From: Pegoplata infirma
Lineage: Eukaryota; Arthropoda; Insecta; Diptera; Anthomyiidae
Assembly (NCBI GenBank): GCA_963921195.1
Contig: OY992538.1
Location: 11,122,330 to 11,186,329 of the forward strand
DNA: 64,000 nucleotides
Direction: 5' to 3'
Part shown: in pieces, positions 11,385 to 22,835 of the stretch
Layout: each line of letters opens with the position of its first letter
Numbering within the stretch: position 1 is the first letter of the stretch
Translations under genes and position numbers: made by a program
The notes under the pieces: model-generated
The model's input: only the letters and a program-made list of their open reading frames with translations
Database searches by the model: none
Told to the model about the DNA's origin: nothing

Positions 11385-13180
11385 TAAATACTCTTGACAA
11401 TGGAAGTTGACAAATTCTGAAACACGTGCCGAGTAAGTCTTGACCATACCAATCAATTTAAAACAAACTAACATTATAAATAATTTCTTGAAAGTTGTTA
11501 CGTTGACAATATCATCGTAATAATTAGTAAAGAAACGTGACCTCGAGCTAAAGTAATCTTTTTCAACAGTCATGGAAACCTTAAATTTTAAATGTCACTG
11601 CAAAAAAAAAAAATCTGATAAAAATACCACTAAGAAATTCCGATTATCAAAATTCCATTTTCAGAAAAAGGGATAAAAATTGTGCTATGGTACTTTTTAT
11701 ATCTTCTGAAATAATGATCCTAGAAACTTTTTATTTGGAATGAAGGCTCAAGCGAAAAAAGCATTATACAAAAAGTACTTTTTATAAAGTTTTGATTATA
11801 AAAGGACTGAAAGTGAAAAGTATGAAAAGTACTAATGTTCGCAAAAACCTCTTTTTTGGCATATAGGATCCTCCATCAAAGCCAAACATTCCGAAAAACT
11901 ACATTTAGGAATTTCTGAACTGTGGTACTTTTTTTAATTTCCTTAACATAAATAATAATCTTGTAAACTTAAAATTTTAAATCTAAGATCCGTCACAAAA
12001 AAAAATATTTTGAAAAAAAAAAAGTTTTTGAAATTTTCGATTTCCAAAAAAGGGTAAAAAATTGTACGTTGGAACTTTTTCTATCTCCAGAAAAAATTAT
12101 CTTAAAAACTTGTAATTTGGAATGAAGGCTCATCAAGCACAAAAAAAAACATTCTAACAGAAGTACTTTTTATAAAGTTTCTATTCTAAGAAGATAAAAA
12201 AGTTATTTTGGTACTTTTTTGGAATATTTAATCCTCTATCAAAAAAAAATATTTAGGAATTTCTGAACTTTGGTACTTTTCGATTTCCTAAATAAAAATA
12301 ATAATCTTTTATACTTGAAATTTTAAATCTAAGATCCTATAGAAAAAAAAAATATTGTGAAAAAAATATTTTTGAAATTTTTGATTTCCAAAAAAAGGGT
12401 AAAAAATAGTACGTTGGTACTTTTTCTTTTTCCTAAAACAATGGTCCCAGAAACTTGCAATACGGCATCAAGCGAAAAAAGCATTCCAAAAAAAAGTATT
12501 TTTTATAAAGTTTCGATTCTAGGAAGATAAAAAAAGTGTACTTTGGTACTTTTTTGATGTCCTGAAATAATGGTCCTCCATTGAAATAAAACATTGCGAA
12601 AAAAAATATTTATTCTCATATTAAGTGCATAATAAGGGATAAAAAATTTTAATTACTTTAGTACTTTTTCGATTTCTTTAAATAATGGGTTTATAACCTT
12701 GAAATGCTCTAGAAAAAAAAGGTTTTTGAAAATTTCGATTTCCTAAAAAGGGTCCAAAAAAATGTACTTTGGTATCTTTTCTATTAACTGAGATAATGGT
12801 ACTAGAAACTTCAAATCATCCGGCGAAAAATCATTTGGACAAAAGTACTTCTTAGAAAGTTTCGATGGTAAAAAAGTGTACTTTGGTACTTTTTTGATTT
12901 TCTGAAAAAAGGTAAAAAAGTTTATTTTGGTACTTATTTAATCTCATGAAATAATTGACATAGAAACTTGACTTTTGAAATGTAATATTGTTTAGGTTTG
13001 TTCTAGCTCGAGGTCAATATTTCCTTTACTAATTAAAACTATGATATTCTCATAGAAAAATTTTCAAGAAAAATATTTCTCTGTTTTATATTTAATTATG
13101 TTCATTTTTGCACGACTTATTCGACAATAATTTCAAAAGTTGTCAGATTCCATTGTCGTGAATATTATGCAAATATAAAA
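11385..13180. mobile_element. Inverted-repeat element with internal tandem units
   Basis: A left arm at 11385-11570 (CTTGACAATGG...TCTTGACC..., then TAATTAGTAAAGAAACGTGA and CCTCGAGCTA) is matched in inverted order at 12995-13180 (TAGCTCGAGG...CCATTGTC). Between the arms are five or six degenerate units of about 230-270 bp built from AAAAGTACTTTTTATAAAG, TTTCGATTCT, TTTGGTACTTTTT and CCTGAAATAATGGTC. No transposase-like frame. Related termini occur at 18608 and 30307, with a fragment at 16210. Confidence 0.65.
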
Positions 13181-13354
13181 ACTTCATACTATCAGTAGCC
13201 AAGGAAATTTAAATGACAAATCGCTAATTTTTAAACAAAAATTTTGATACATATTCAACTCATTGAGTTGAGTTCTTCATATAAAAAGAAAATTGTACAA
13301 TATCTTACAATTGGTAAAAAGCGTTAAATACTAGTATATCAAAATTTTTGTTTT

Positions 13355-14054
13355 TTTAAGTACTTTCTAAAAAAAATCCCAAAAAATTCTTAAAAGCGCT
13401 CTAGTATGCGATTTTTAAGTTTTAAAATTTAAATCTCATTTTTGAAAATGTTTGTACTCTTCGATTTTTTTGTGTAAAACTTCTATCAATTCTACAAATT
13501 TTTTGCCCAGGAAGATCGTGGGCTAGCGATTATTACTATTTTTTAAAATTTTTGAAAAAATTTTATTGTAATTTTTCAATCTTAAAATCATTTCTACTGC
13601 TCCAATGGTGCGTCATAGAGGGGTCCTTTATAAGACCGACCCCCATTAATTTTTACGTCTTAACATTTCTTTGGAATAAACTAATACCCTATCTCCAATT
13701 TCTAAGGGGGCTCCCACACAAAACGACATTTTTTAAAATTTGTTCCAACCGCTCTAACTGCCCTAATAGTGCCCTTAGAGCAACAAAATGTATGACCGAC
13801 CCACAATATTTTTTTAGTCCAAACATGTTTTCTGAACACACCTACCCTCTATCTTTAACTGTTAAGGCGGTCCCCATACAATTTTTTTTATTTTTTGTAA
13901 ATTTGTTTTATTTAATCAGCTTCTACCGGTCCAATGGTGCGTCCGAGAGGGATCATTAGTGAGACCGACCCCCATTTATTTTTACCCTACAACATTTTTT
14001 CAAAACATACCTACGCCCTATCTCCACTCCCTAAGTAGGCTCCCATACAAATAA
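13355..14054 (+). repeat. Repeat family C, copy 1 (5'-truncated)
   Basis: Shares long blocks with the copies at 55191-56140, 60475-62833 and 62834-63800: TTTTTTGCCCAGGAAGATCG, GGTGCGTCATAGAGGGGTC, TAAGACCGACCCCCATTAAT, GTTAAGGCGGTCCCCATACA and CCCTAAGTAGGCTCCCATAC. A 135-codon frame (13552-13959) is open here but broken in the other copies, so coding is doubtful. Confidence 0.7.
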
Positions 14055-14076
14055 CAGTGGAGCAAATTCATTAGTA

Positions 14077-14818
14077 CACTCAAAAAATTATGTCATTAAC
14101 ATTTTTGTAGTTTATTTAAAAAGTTTTACGTTTAGTCGTTTTTAAAAGAAAAAACATTTGCTTGATGTTCAGTTTTTATTAATGACTACTTCAGTCCTTT
14201 GTTTCAAAAATAACACACTCAAAAATAAAGACTTTTATTAACATTTAATTTTTAAAGTCATTTATTTTTGTTCTGTAAATAAAAACTACTGATTATTTTT
14301 TAAGTTTTTAATGATTTGTATCAGTAATTTTTTTCAAATTGTTGGTATTTTTAATGAGATATCATTAGTTTTTACCTACACAAGTAGGTTATTTTTTTGT
14401 AAAAAAAAATTTAAAAAATTATTTATAGAAATATAAAAACATGTTTGTATCAAGTGACTTTGGCACAATGGGTAGAGTGTCTGGTCAGAATGTTGTTGAT
14501 TGCGGGATCGATTCCCCAAAGATTTTATTAAAAATATTTAAAAATAAAGTTCAATAGAAAAATTGTAAAAATAACCTACCGAATCATTAATTTTTAATGT
14601 TTTCGTGGGTATTTTTTTTTTTTTTTTGAATTTGTTGGTAAAAAATAATGAAAAACAATTTTTTAATGTTATTTATTTTAGAAAATTTTTTCAACAGTAA
14701 AAAATAAATGTTGGTGTTTGTTAAAACAAATGAATAATTACTGGGATGGTTTTAATAGGTTTATCACTTGTTTTAAATGTGTTTTTCATCTGTTTTTGCC
14801 TGCAAAATATTTTGAGTG
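14077..14818. mobile_element. CACT-end MITE, copy 3, with a tRNA-like insert
   Basis: CACTCAAAAAATTATG at the left and GCAAAATATTTTGAGTG at the right form imperfect inverted ends, each flanked by TA (14075-14076 and 14819-14820). Length is 742 bp. The interior carries repeated TTTTTAATGATTTGTATCAG-like words and, off-centre, a tRNA-like segment at 14454-14525. No protein-coding frame. Confidence 0.65.
14454..14525 (+). promoter_or_regulatory. tRNA-like segment with RNA polymerase III A and B boxes
   Basis: TGGCACAATGGG at 14461-14472 fits the tRNA A box TRGCNNARYNGG, and GGATCGATTCC at 14505-14515 fits the B box apart from one base. The spacing of 44 nt is that of a tRNA gene. The parts of the acceptor stem nearest the core and of the T stem pair, but the anticodon stem does not form, so this is a decayed tRNA or the head of a tRNA-derived SINE rather than a working tRNA gene. 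It stands out because it is the only GC-balanced part of the enclosing MITE. Confidence 0.55.
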
Positions 14819-16496
14819 TAGAAACAAATTTAAATTTTTTATCAAATTTCAAAACGCGATATCTTGAAAAATGATCCAACGATTTCAAAATTTTTTTGTC
14901 AAAGTAATACAATAATGTGTCGCATAATAATTTTTTTAATTTTTTATTTTTGAAAAATTCAAAACTTTGGTGGAAATTATAAAAACTCTAAAATATACAG
15001 CCATCCTAATATGTATGTATCTATGTACATAAAATACTACACACACACAGTCAGTCACTCTGTCCGTCCTTCTTTGGATAAAGTCGAAAAGTGTCAATTA
15101 CGTTCATGGCATTAAGTTCAATTGAAGGCGCTTAAGGGTCGGTATTATTGCAAATATACAAAACATTGATTGTGACATTTTTCTCATTTTTTATTTTGTT
15201 TTATTTTAAAACTTTTTTTTTTTATTTTATTTTATTTTCTCGCACAATAGCTTGTCAATACTTTTGGTTTTAACTGAAAAATACAGAAAATTGTATAAAT
15301 GACAGAAATGTACATGAGAGAACATACATACAGAGTAGAGTGTTGGCTTCATTCTGGACAATTTTTCATCTGTAGTTCTATGTGATTTGCATGACCTAAA
15401 GGCTTTTTTTGTATAGAGCAAAAAGGGGACAAAGAGAAAGTGTAGGAGAATCTGTTATAATAATGTGTGTGTGTGTGTGTGTATGGTTGGGTAGGATGAA
15501 ATAAAGTAAATGGTGTTATTTTTATTGTAAAAATGTTTCCGTTTTCATTTTCCATACTTAATTAAATTAGTTTTTTTTCTCTGCTTCTCTGTCTTTTTAG
15601 TTTTCATTTTATTTAGTTTTTTTTTTGCAATTTTTTTTATTAAGGGTTTTATTGAGTGTGTTGTATTAAACAATCAAAGTTTTTTTTTTCATTTTTTTTT
15701 AAACATATTCTAAAAACTAAAGAGAAAACTTTTCTGTTAGTTTGTCAATGTATTTTAGTTTTTTGTTTATACGGCAAAAAAACATAATATTGTAATTTAG
15801 TTTTTTTTGTTAACTTTTTCTTTTACTCTCTCTCTAATGGTCAATAGAGTAGAAAATAATGATGATAGTAAAGAAATAATTTTGCTATTGGCATCAATGG
15901 AATTTATATTGTAATTGAATATTAAAAGTTTTTAGTTTAATTTTGAAAATTACATTTTTTTTATTATATTGCATTTGAAAATTAAGTTTAATTTTATAAA
16001 ACTGTGATAATTTAAAGTTTATAATGTAACGATGGAATGATTGTAGCCTTGGGTGAATATAAATAAGGCATTTCACAGCAACTGTTCCGCTAAGATAATA
16101 TTTTTATTTACATTTTTTTAATTAAACATAAAAATGTTAGAAAATTCGTTTATAATGATATTCACGCTTCAATAATAAAACTTTGTAAGTGCTTGTAATG
16201 TTAATTCAATGCGGGGACAATTTATGACCTCGAACTAGAATAAACTCTTTTCTTTGCACGAATAAATAACATTTTTTTTTATAATTTTAAATAAAAATTA
16301 AAAAAAAGTATCGATGGTTTTATTATTTTATTATTTTTTTATTATTTTAACCATGTCCCCAAATTGGGCGGGACAAAAAAAAAATCCTAAATAATATCCA
16401 TAGTCCGAGTGCAGGTCAACGTACTTCATTTAACATACAAATGCTTTATTTGTTTAACAAATATACAAAAAAAAATGTAAGTAAATTGTACGAAAT
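14819..16496. other. Quiet intronic sequence with GT microsatellite
   Basis: Largely free of the repeat families seen elsewhere. A (GT)9-10 run lies at about 15464-15482 and T-rich runs abound. No exon with both splice sites and a coding-like frame could be supported on either strand. A fragment of the 11.4-kb family end (GACCTCGAACTAGAATAAAC) is at about 16228. Confidence 0.5.
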
Positions 16497-16680
16497 TTTT
16501 CCCCCTGTTCCAACTTTGCGCATTCAATAACTTTAACAGTCTATGGCCATAAAACATATTTGTGCCAAACTTCACGAGGGCAGCTCTTTTGTTTGGACTG
16601 CAGTGTGATTTCCACAGCCGGACGGACAGACGGAAATTCAGAGAATGTCTTAGAATAGATCACTGTTATATGAACAAATC
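16497..16680 (+). repeat. Family B 3' fragment
   Basis: Contains GCCATAAAACATATTTGTGC, CAAACTTCACGAGGGCAGCT, a short GACGGACAGACGG run and CAGAGAATGTCTTAGAAT. This order is shared with 54975-55190. Confidence 0.6.
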
Positions 16681-16736
16681 CATGGAAATTTTTTTCTGAC
16701 GGATCACCGATTTTGTTAATTTTTTTAACATGATAA

Positions 16737-17870
16737 TGTTTTTAGGCTGGTGTCTTATTTTAAAAAATGCCTGCGAACTTTGTAATCTTGCCCAAAATAT
16801 TAAATCATGATCATGTTTTGCGGAAGATTTGGGTGTACTTGCCAAAGCATAGTATTTTTAGAAAAAATAATCTTATCTTACTTTGCTATTCCATGCAAAG
16901 AGAATTGAAATATCAGTCGAGGACCCCATTAAAAAACCAAAAGATCTGCACATTTCGTAAGTACAAAAAAGTATTTTTACATTTTGGAAATATGAAAGAT
17001 TCGGCACCAAAGAATATAACACTCTCACTTGTTTTATGCACATTTGATAAACAAATGGAAAATTTTTATGCGAAAAGCTTAGACTTGGTGAAAAGTAGTT
17101 TTGGTAAAAAAAAAAATTATCTTTTTCCACGAAAAACAAAATTATGTTAAAAAAAATTTTAAGAACCCAAAATTTTTAGTAAAAAAAAAATTGATGAAAA
17201 AAAGTTTTTGATGAATTTTTTTGATGAAAAGAAAAATGTTTTGATGTAAAAAAAAAATATATAAAAAAAAATTTTTTTGTGAAAACAAATTTGATGAAAA
17301 AAAATTGATGAAAAAAAAAATTGTGAAAAAAAATTAACGAAAAAAAATTGATGAAAAAAAAAATTGACGAAAAAAAAGTTTGACAACAAAAAAATATGAA
17401 AAAAAAAATTTTATGGAAAAAAAATTGATTAAAAAATATTAATGAAAAAAAAAATTTGATGAAAAAAAAATTGATGAAAAAAAATTGATTAAAAAATATT
17501 AGATAAAAAAAATGATGAAAAAAAATAATGTACGATGAAAAAATTTATGAAAAAAAAAAAAATTGATGAAAAAAAAGTTTGATGAAAAAAAAAAAAAAAT
17601 TAAATTGCTGAAAAAAAAATTTGATGGAAAAAAAATTAATGAAAAAAAAAAATTATGAAAAAAAAAAAAATTTTTGTTGAAAAATAATTATGTTACTTTT
17701 TATTCACCAGCTGGTGAAAAACCCAAGTTATTAAAATTTTTGGTTTTAAGAAAATGAAAATAGTAATTCTTGTTTACTCTTTCTTTAATTGTTAGCTTAT
17801 ATAGTCAAACTGAGGTGGCGTCCTGCAACTTTTTTAAAATTAGACACCAGCCTAAAAACATTATCATGTT
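16737..17870. mobile_element. Family F element with long inverted ends and an A-rich tandem core
   Basis: The ends AACATGATAATGTTTTTAGG and CCTAAAAACATTATCATGTT are exact inverse complements, extending to GCTGGTGTCT/AGACACCAGC. The core at 17160-17690 is a degenerate array of TTGATGAAAAAAAA units. Right of the core is a palindrome-rich segment (TTCACCAGCTGGTGAA) followed by GTCAAACTGAGGTGGCGTCC. Other pieces of the family are at 17871-18604 (inverted), 52447-56518 (nested) and 56485-56740. Confidence 0.75.
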
Positions 17871-18604
17871 AAAAGTGGCAGGACGCTACCTCAGTTTGAC
17901 TATATAAGCTAACAATTAACGAAAAAGAAAATGAGAATTACTATTTTCATTTTCTTAAAATCAAAAATTTTACTAACTTGGATAATAATTCACCTCGTGG
18001 TGAATAAAACCGGTTTTCTCCAGCTGGTGAATAAAAAGTAATATAATTATTTTTCAAAAAAAAAAAAAAATTCATCTTATTTTTTTTTCATAAATTTTTT
18101 TTTTTTTTTTATTAAATTTTTTTTCATCATTTTTTTTTATTTTTTTATTAAATTTTTTTTTAAATTAATTTTTTTTTTCTAAATTTTGTTTTCATAATTT
18201 TTTTTACATAATTTTTTTAAAAATCATTTTTCCCCTTTTTTACCAAAACTACTTTTTCAACAAGTCTAAACATTTCACATAAAATGTTCCATTTGTTTAT
18301 CAAATGTACATAAAACAAGTGATAGTGTTATATTCTTTGGTGCTGAATCTTTTATACTCTCCAAAATGTAAAAACACTTTTTTGCACTTATTGTTGCACT
18401 CACTTACGAAATGTACAGTTCTTTTGGTTTTTTAATGGGGTCCTGGACTGATATTTCAATTCGTTTTGCATGGAATAGCAAAGTAATATAACATTATTTT
18501 TTCTAAAAAAAGACTTTGCTTTGGCAAGTACACCCAAATCTTCCGCAAAACATTATCATGATTTAATGTTTTGGGCAAGAGTACAAAATTCGCAGGCATT
18601 TTTT
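17871..18604 (-). mobile_element. Second family F copy in inverted orientation
   Basis: The reverse complement of this stretch follows the order of 16760-17850: AAAATGC-TGCGAA-TTTGTA, GGAAGATTTGGGTGTACTTG, GACCCCATTAAAAAACCAAA, the A-rich array, TTCACCAGCTGG and GTCAAACTGAGGTAGCGTCC. With the first copy it makes a palindrome of about 1.87 kb. Confidence 0.7.
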
Positions 18605-18607
18605 AAA

Positions 18608-19510
18608 TAATCTTGACAATGGAATCTGACAAATTCCGAAACTCGTGTCGATTAATATGGTGTTTCTGTTAAACGGACGAAACAATACACGAACGAAAGC
18701 TACCCGTACGAATTCGTAATGATATCAGTTTCCATAACATTTTCGTTTGATTACGTTAATTTTTTCGTTAGTTACATTTGTCTTGACCATTTGTCAAATT
18801 ACAGTATTGCCACAAAGTTTTTTTTTAGTTTTTGTTTATTTTTTTCATACAAAAATTATCTAAACTAAACGAAGTGGCAACATCAACATATCAGCTAAAG
18901 AAAACAGCTGATCAAATTTCATGTTTATAAAAAAAAAAACACAATTATAATCAAATCAGAGTTTTTTTATTTATTATACTTAGCTAAAAAGTTAACACAA
19001 TTTTAATAAAAAACAAATGAAAACAATAATTTGTATGATGACCCGTGGCTTTTAAATTGCTAATATAAATTGGTGTCCGTCTTTTTTTCACTAATTTGTT
19101 TTAATATACATTTTTTTCAAAGCATTTAGTTATAAAACATTCACATTTTTTAATTTTATAAATTAATATTTCTTATTTTTGTTATAAATTCACATTTTTC
19201 AGTTATTTTGTTAAATATTACACAAAAAACTCCTTAACGAATGGTATTTTTCATTCGTGTGGTTTTGGCGTTTTTGACATTTCAATTCGTGTTGTAGAAA
19301 CGGAAAAAATATGAAGAAAAATTACAACTTTTACGTTTTCGTTCGACTAAAATGACATCCGCAATACAGAACCTCAAATTGATTTTCTTATGTCATTTGG
19401 ACGAACGAAAGTGAAAATTCGTAATAGAGAAACTGGACATAAGTCTTGCAACAATGACCAACATAAATAAATTTAAAACAAAAAAAAATAATTTTCTTGA
19501 AAATTATCTT
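18608..19510. mobile_element. Terminal segment of the 11.4-kb TIR family split by a foldback insertion
   Basis: The family sequence CTTGACAATGGAATCTGACA runs to TCGTGTCGATTA, is interrupted at about 18657, and resumes near 19442 at AAGTCTTGCAACAATGACC. The insert (about 785 bp) has partly matching ends, GTGTTTCTGTTAAACGGACG and its counterpart near CGTAATAGAGAAACTGG, with several GACGAAA/TTTCGTT words repeated in both orientations. Confidence 0.55.
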
Positions 19511-19534
19511 TTCGTAATATGTATTTACTTTTAA

Positions 19535-20290
19535 ATTATATATACAATCAAATTTCCAACAAATCCTTCATTCGTTATTTTTATATCAGTTCATAACTTT
19601 ACGCGCAATAGGCAAACAAGGAAAAACTATTTTTTATTAACAAAGCTCATTTTTTAAAAATTTTAAAAACAGAAATTGTAAAAAAATATCATTTTTTTTT
19701 GTATTTTATCATGTATATTCATAAAATTTGTGATAACTTCGGAGTAAACCTATAGATTTTCATCAAATCAACTTTATTATATTTCTCAATGTTCAGGCTT
19801 TGCAGATAAATAAAAAGATGCAATTAATTGCAAAGATTTCTATTTCTTAAACTTTTTTTAAATGATTTGTTAATCAAAAAACTTATTTTAGTCATATGTT
19901 TGCCTATTGCGCGTAAAGTTATGAACTGATATAAAAATAATGGATGAAGAATTTGTTGGAAATTTGATTGTCTTTAATTTGGTTCTTATTGCGAAAAGAT
20001 CAGATGAACGGAACTCAAGATATAAGAAAAATAGTCAAAATACCTCCAAATAACGCTAAAAAAATTATTTGCGCGTAAAGCTATGAACTTATGAAAAAAT
20101 GATGAATGTAGGATTTGTTGGAAATTTGATTATCTTTAGTTTGGTTTTTATTGCGAGAAGATCAGATAAACAGAACTTAAGATATAAGAAAAATAGTCAA
20201 AATACCTCCAAAAAACGCTAAAAAATTCATTAAACAAAAAGTTATTCGCGAAATGTTCTTTTGATGAAATTTTTGAGTTTAGCGATCAAA
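19535..20290. repeat. Palindrome plus a direct repeat of one arm
   Basis: CAATCAAATTTCCAACAAAT at about 19548 and ATTTGTTGGAAATTTGATTG at about 19950 are the outer parts of an inverted repeat that also pairs AACTTTACGCGCAATAGGCA with its complement. The right arm is repeated in direct orientation at about 20070-20175, including GTCAAAATACCTCCAAA. Confidence 0.7.
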
Positions 20291-20302
20291 AATACATATA
20301 AA

Positions 20303-21907
20303 CAAGTAGAAAAATTAAATTCGACTTGGTCGAATCTATGAATACCCTCCACAATGTTATCTGATAGTAATTTTCTAATAAAAATGTAAAAAAATTGCAT
20401 TACAAATTTTTTATAATAAATATATTATTTTGAGTAAAAATTTTTTTAATCAATCAAATTTTTTTGAGTGTAAAATTTTTTTGACTGTCAACATTTTTTT
20501 TGAGTGTGAAATTTCATTAAAAAAAATTAATATGTACATTTTTTTTTGAGTGTAACATTTTTTTTGAGTGTAAATATTTTTTTAGTGTACAATTTCTTTG
20601 AGTAACAAAATTACTTTGTAAAATATTTTTGTTGTTTAATACCTACATACATATATGTAATACAAAAAAAACTATTTCACAAATTTCCCTCTTGTTATTT
20701 TACCTCTTCTTTATTTTAACTCTTCTTTAAGGTGGTATGATACTTGCTAGTTTCTGTATTGGATTTTTTTAGGATTGATAGAATGAAACAACAAATGCGA
20801 GAAAGAACAAGAAATACAATAAAATAAAAACAAAACAAAAAAACAATATTGCCAACTTTTATTTTCAAAATAACTCGCCAAAAATATCTAAAAAACGCTC
20901 AAAACAAACGTAAAACCGCTTCATTCGAGCAAAAACTAATAAAATTGGCAACACTGTTAACATTTTATTCTGGAAATGTCAATTTCAAGTTGAAAATTTT
21001 TATATTTTTTTTGACAGTCACTGCAAAATTATCACACGTATATTTTTTGGCGTTTGAAGTTTTTTCATGATATTGTCATACTCTTTACACTTGGTCAGTT
21101 TTCCTATGGAAATATATTTGCACTGTTCTCCAAAATATAAAAAATACAAAAACTAGCAAGTATCATAAGACCTTTAAAAACCAAAAACAAACTAACATTC
21201 AATCATACCCATACTTTATTTGATTTTTTTCCAAAAATACTTACTATGCACCGTTACATACAGTTACACTAACAATAACAAATATTTAGTTGTCTAACAA
21301 CTAAACTGCAAACAACAACAAACAACAACAAGATCTATTTCACCATGCTTATAAAACTTGTTTAAGGAGTTTTCAACAGTTTAAGGTGAAACAAATCCGA
21401 AATTCAGAGCCTTGCTTATAACTTTTGAACCACTGCACCGATTTTGCTGAAATTCAAAACCAAACAAATTTGGGGAACGACAAATATATATGCCAAGCTT
21501 CAGCACCCTAAGAATTGTCTTTCGAAAGTTAGAGTGGTTTTAATCTCGTAAATTCGCAAAATACCCTTGCCGAAATTTACACTTTTGCTCATAACTTTTG
21601 AACCACTGGACCGATTTCGCTGGATTGCAATACCAACCTGACCCGGTAAATGGGCAACATATATGTCAAACTTCAGGAGCCTCCGTAAAGTCTTTCAAAA
21701 GTTAGCGTGTTTTCAACGGACAGACAGACAGACAGACGGACGGACGGACGGACGGACGGACGGACGGACATCGCTAGATCGACTTAAAATCGATCAAGGA
21801 TCATGAATATATATACTTTATGGGGTCCTAGACCAATATTTCGATGTGTTACAAACGGAATGACAAACTTATATATACCCTCTATCACTAGAGTGGAGGG
21901 TATAAAA
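20303..21907 (+). mobile_element. Family A (mini-me/DINE-like) copy 1, with a nested MITE
   Basis: Starts CAAGTAGAAAAATTAAATTC with a short hairpin around TCGACTTGGTCGA and a phrase ATGAATACCCTCCACAATG. It then carries TTTTTTGAGTGTAAAATTTT repeats, the block AACTTTTGAACCACTG-ACCGATTT, a short GACA/GACG run (21721-21770), CTTTATGGGGTCCTAGACCA and a terminal hairpin CCCTCTATCACTAGAGTGGA ending GGGTATAAAA. A (GTCY)n core is characteristic of mini-me/DINE-1 type dipteran elements. Interrupted by the MITE at 20731-21172. Confidence 0.75.
20731..21172. mobile_element. 442-bp MITE with TTTAA (or TTAA) target duplication
   Basis: The ends GGTGGTATGATACTTGCTAG and, inverted, GGTCTTATGATACTTGCTAG continue alike for about 30 bp. 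Both flanks are TTTAA (20726-20730 and 21173-21177). A TTAA duplication would suggest a piggyBac relationship, but the ends do not show the usual CCC-type piggyBac terminus. The interior carries a second inverted pair around TTGCCAACTTTTA. No transposase. Confidence 0.8.
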
Positions 21908-22835
21908 AATTATTCGCGGTTAGTGCGCAGAAATTGTTTTTCATTTGTAAACGAGAGTTATTAACAAAAATCAATAAGGCGTTTCATGAAACCGCGTTTA
22001 CAATTAAACCGCTTACCATCCCAATTTGGGATTTGCATATGTTGTTAAGTATATTTAGGGCTATATGTGCAAAAAAATATAGGAAAATTAAAGATACGCA
22101 TTTTGAGATATTTGCAAATTAAGGACATTTTTTTAATTTCAATATCCTTTTTGCAAAGCATCCTATCCTTTTTCAAAATTCTATTTTAAGACCAGGACAT
22201 AACCATTATTTTGCGCTTTATTTCGTGACAATCGGATGATGCGTTCCAAAGATACGATCATTTAAACATTATGTATTTTTCATAAAATTGTTGCAAAATA
22301 CCAACTTTGAACAGCGATAAAACGCGAACCATTCACAATTTCGACTAAATAACAAAAACCGAAATTCAATAAAAATCAGAAGAATGGATATGTTAATTTT
22401 TGGATAAATTGAACCACCATCGGCTGATTGCCTATGCTATTTAAAATGGAACCAGTCTATACTCAATGGCTTCAATACCCTTTGTATTGTGCGGCACACT
22501 TGGTCATTGTTCGCTCCTTAAGGTATGCTACAAAAATTGAATAAAAAATTAAATAAAAACAGTTGCTGTGTATTTTTAACTATTTGTATTTATTATCCTT
22601 AAAGTGTGCTTTAAAAAAATTTTAATGTATAAAATACTCAATTAAACTCAACTGATAGCACAAAAAAGTTTTTGCGATCGTCTTGTTTATTCATCTTACT
22701 TTAAGTTTTGCTGTTTAATAATTCAAAGTTCGACAAAAAAAAAAAACAAAAAAAAACATACAGAGTCGAAGATATAAAAAACCAAGTTTTTTTTAAAGAT
22801 TTTTTAGGTCCACTTATTTATTATTAACTGATTAC
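21908..22835. other. AT-rich sequence, no gene seen
   Basis: Contains CCTTAAGGTATGCT-like phrases that recur near 25400. No exon or element boundary could be supported. Confidence 0.4.

Noticed and set aside
13552..13959. 135-codon open frame in repeat family C copy 1
   Set aside because: The same frame is broken by stops or frameshifts in the other three family C copies, and no domain is recognisable.
14454..14525. Functional tRNA gene
   Set aside because: The A and B boxes are good but the anticodon stem does not form and the acceptor stem is only partly paired, so only a tRNA-like promoter is claimed.
17159..17389. Phe-rich 76-codon frame, also 54422-54703
   Set aside because: Both are the complement of TTGATGAAAAAAAA arrays in family F.
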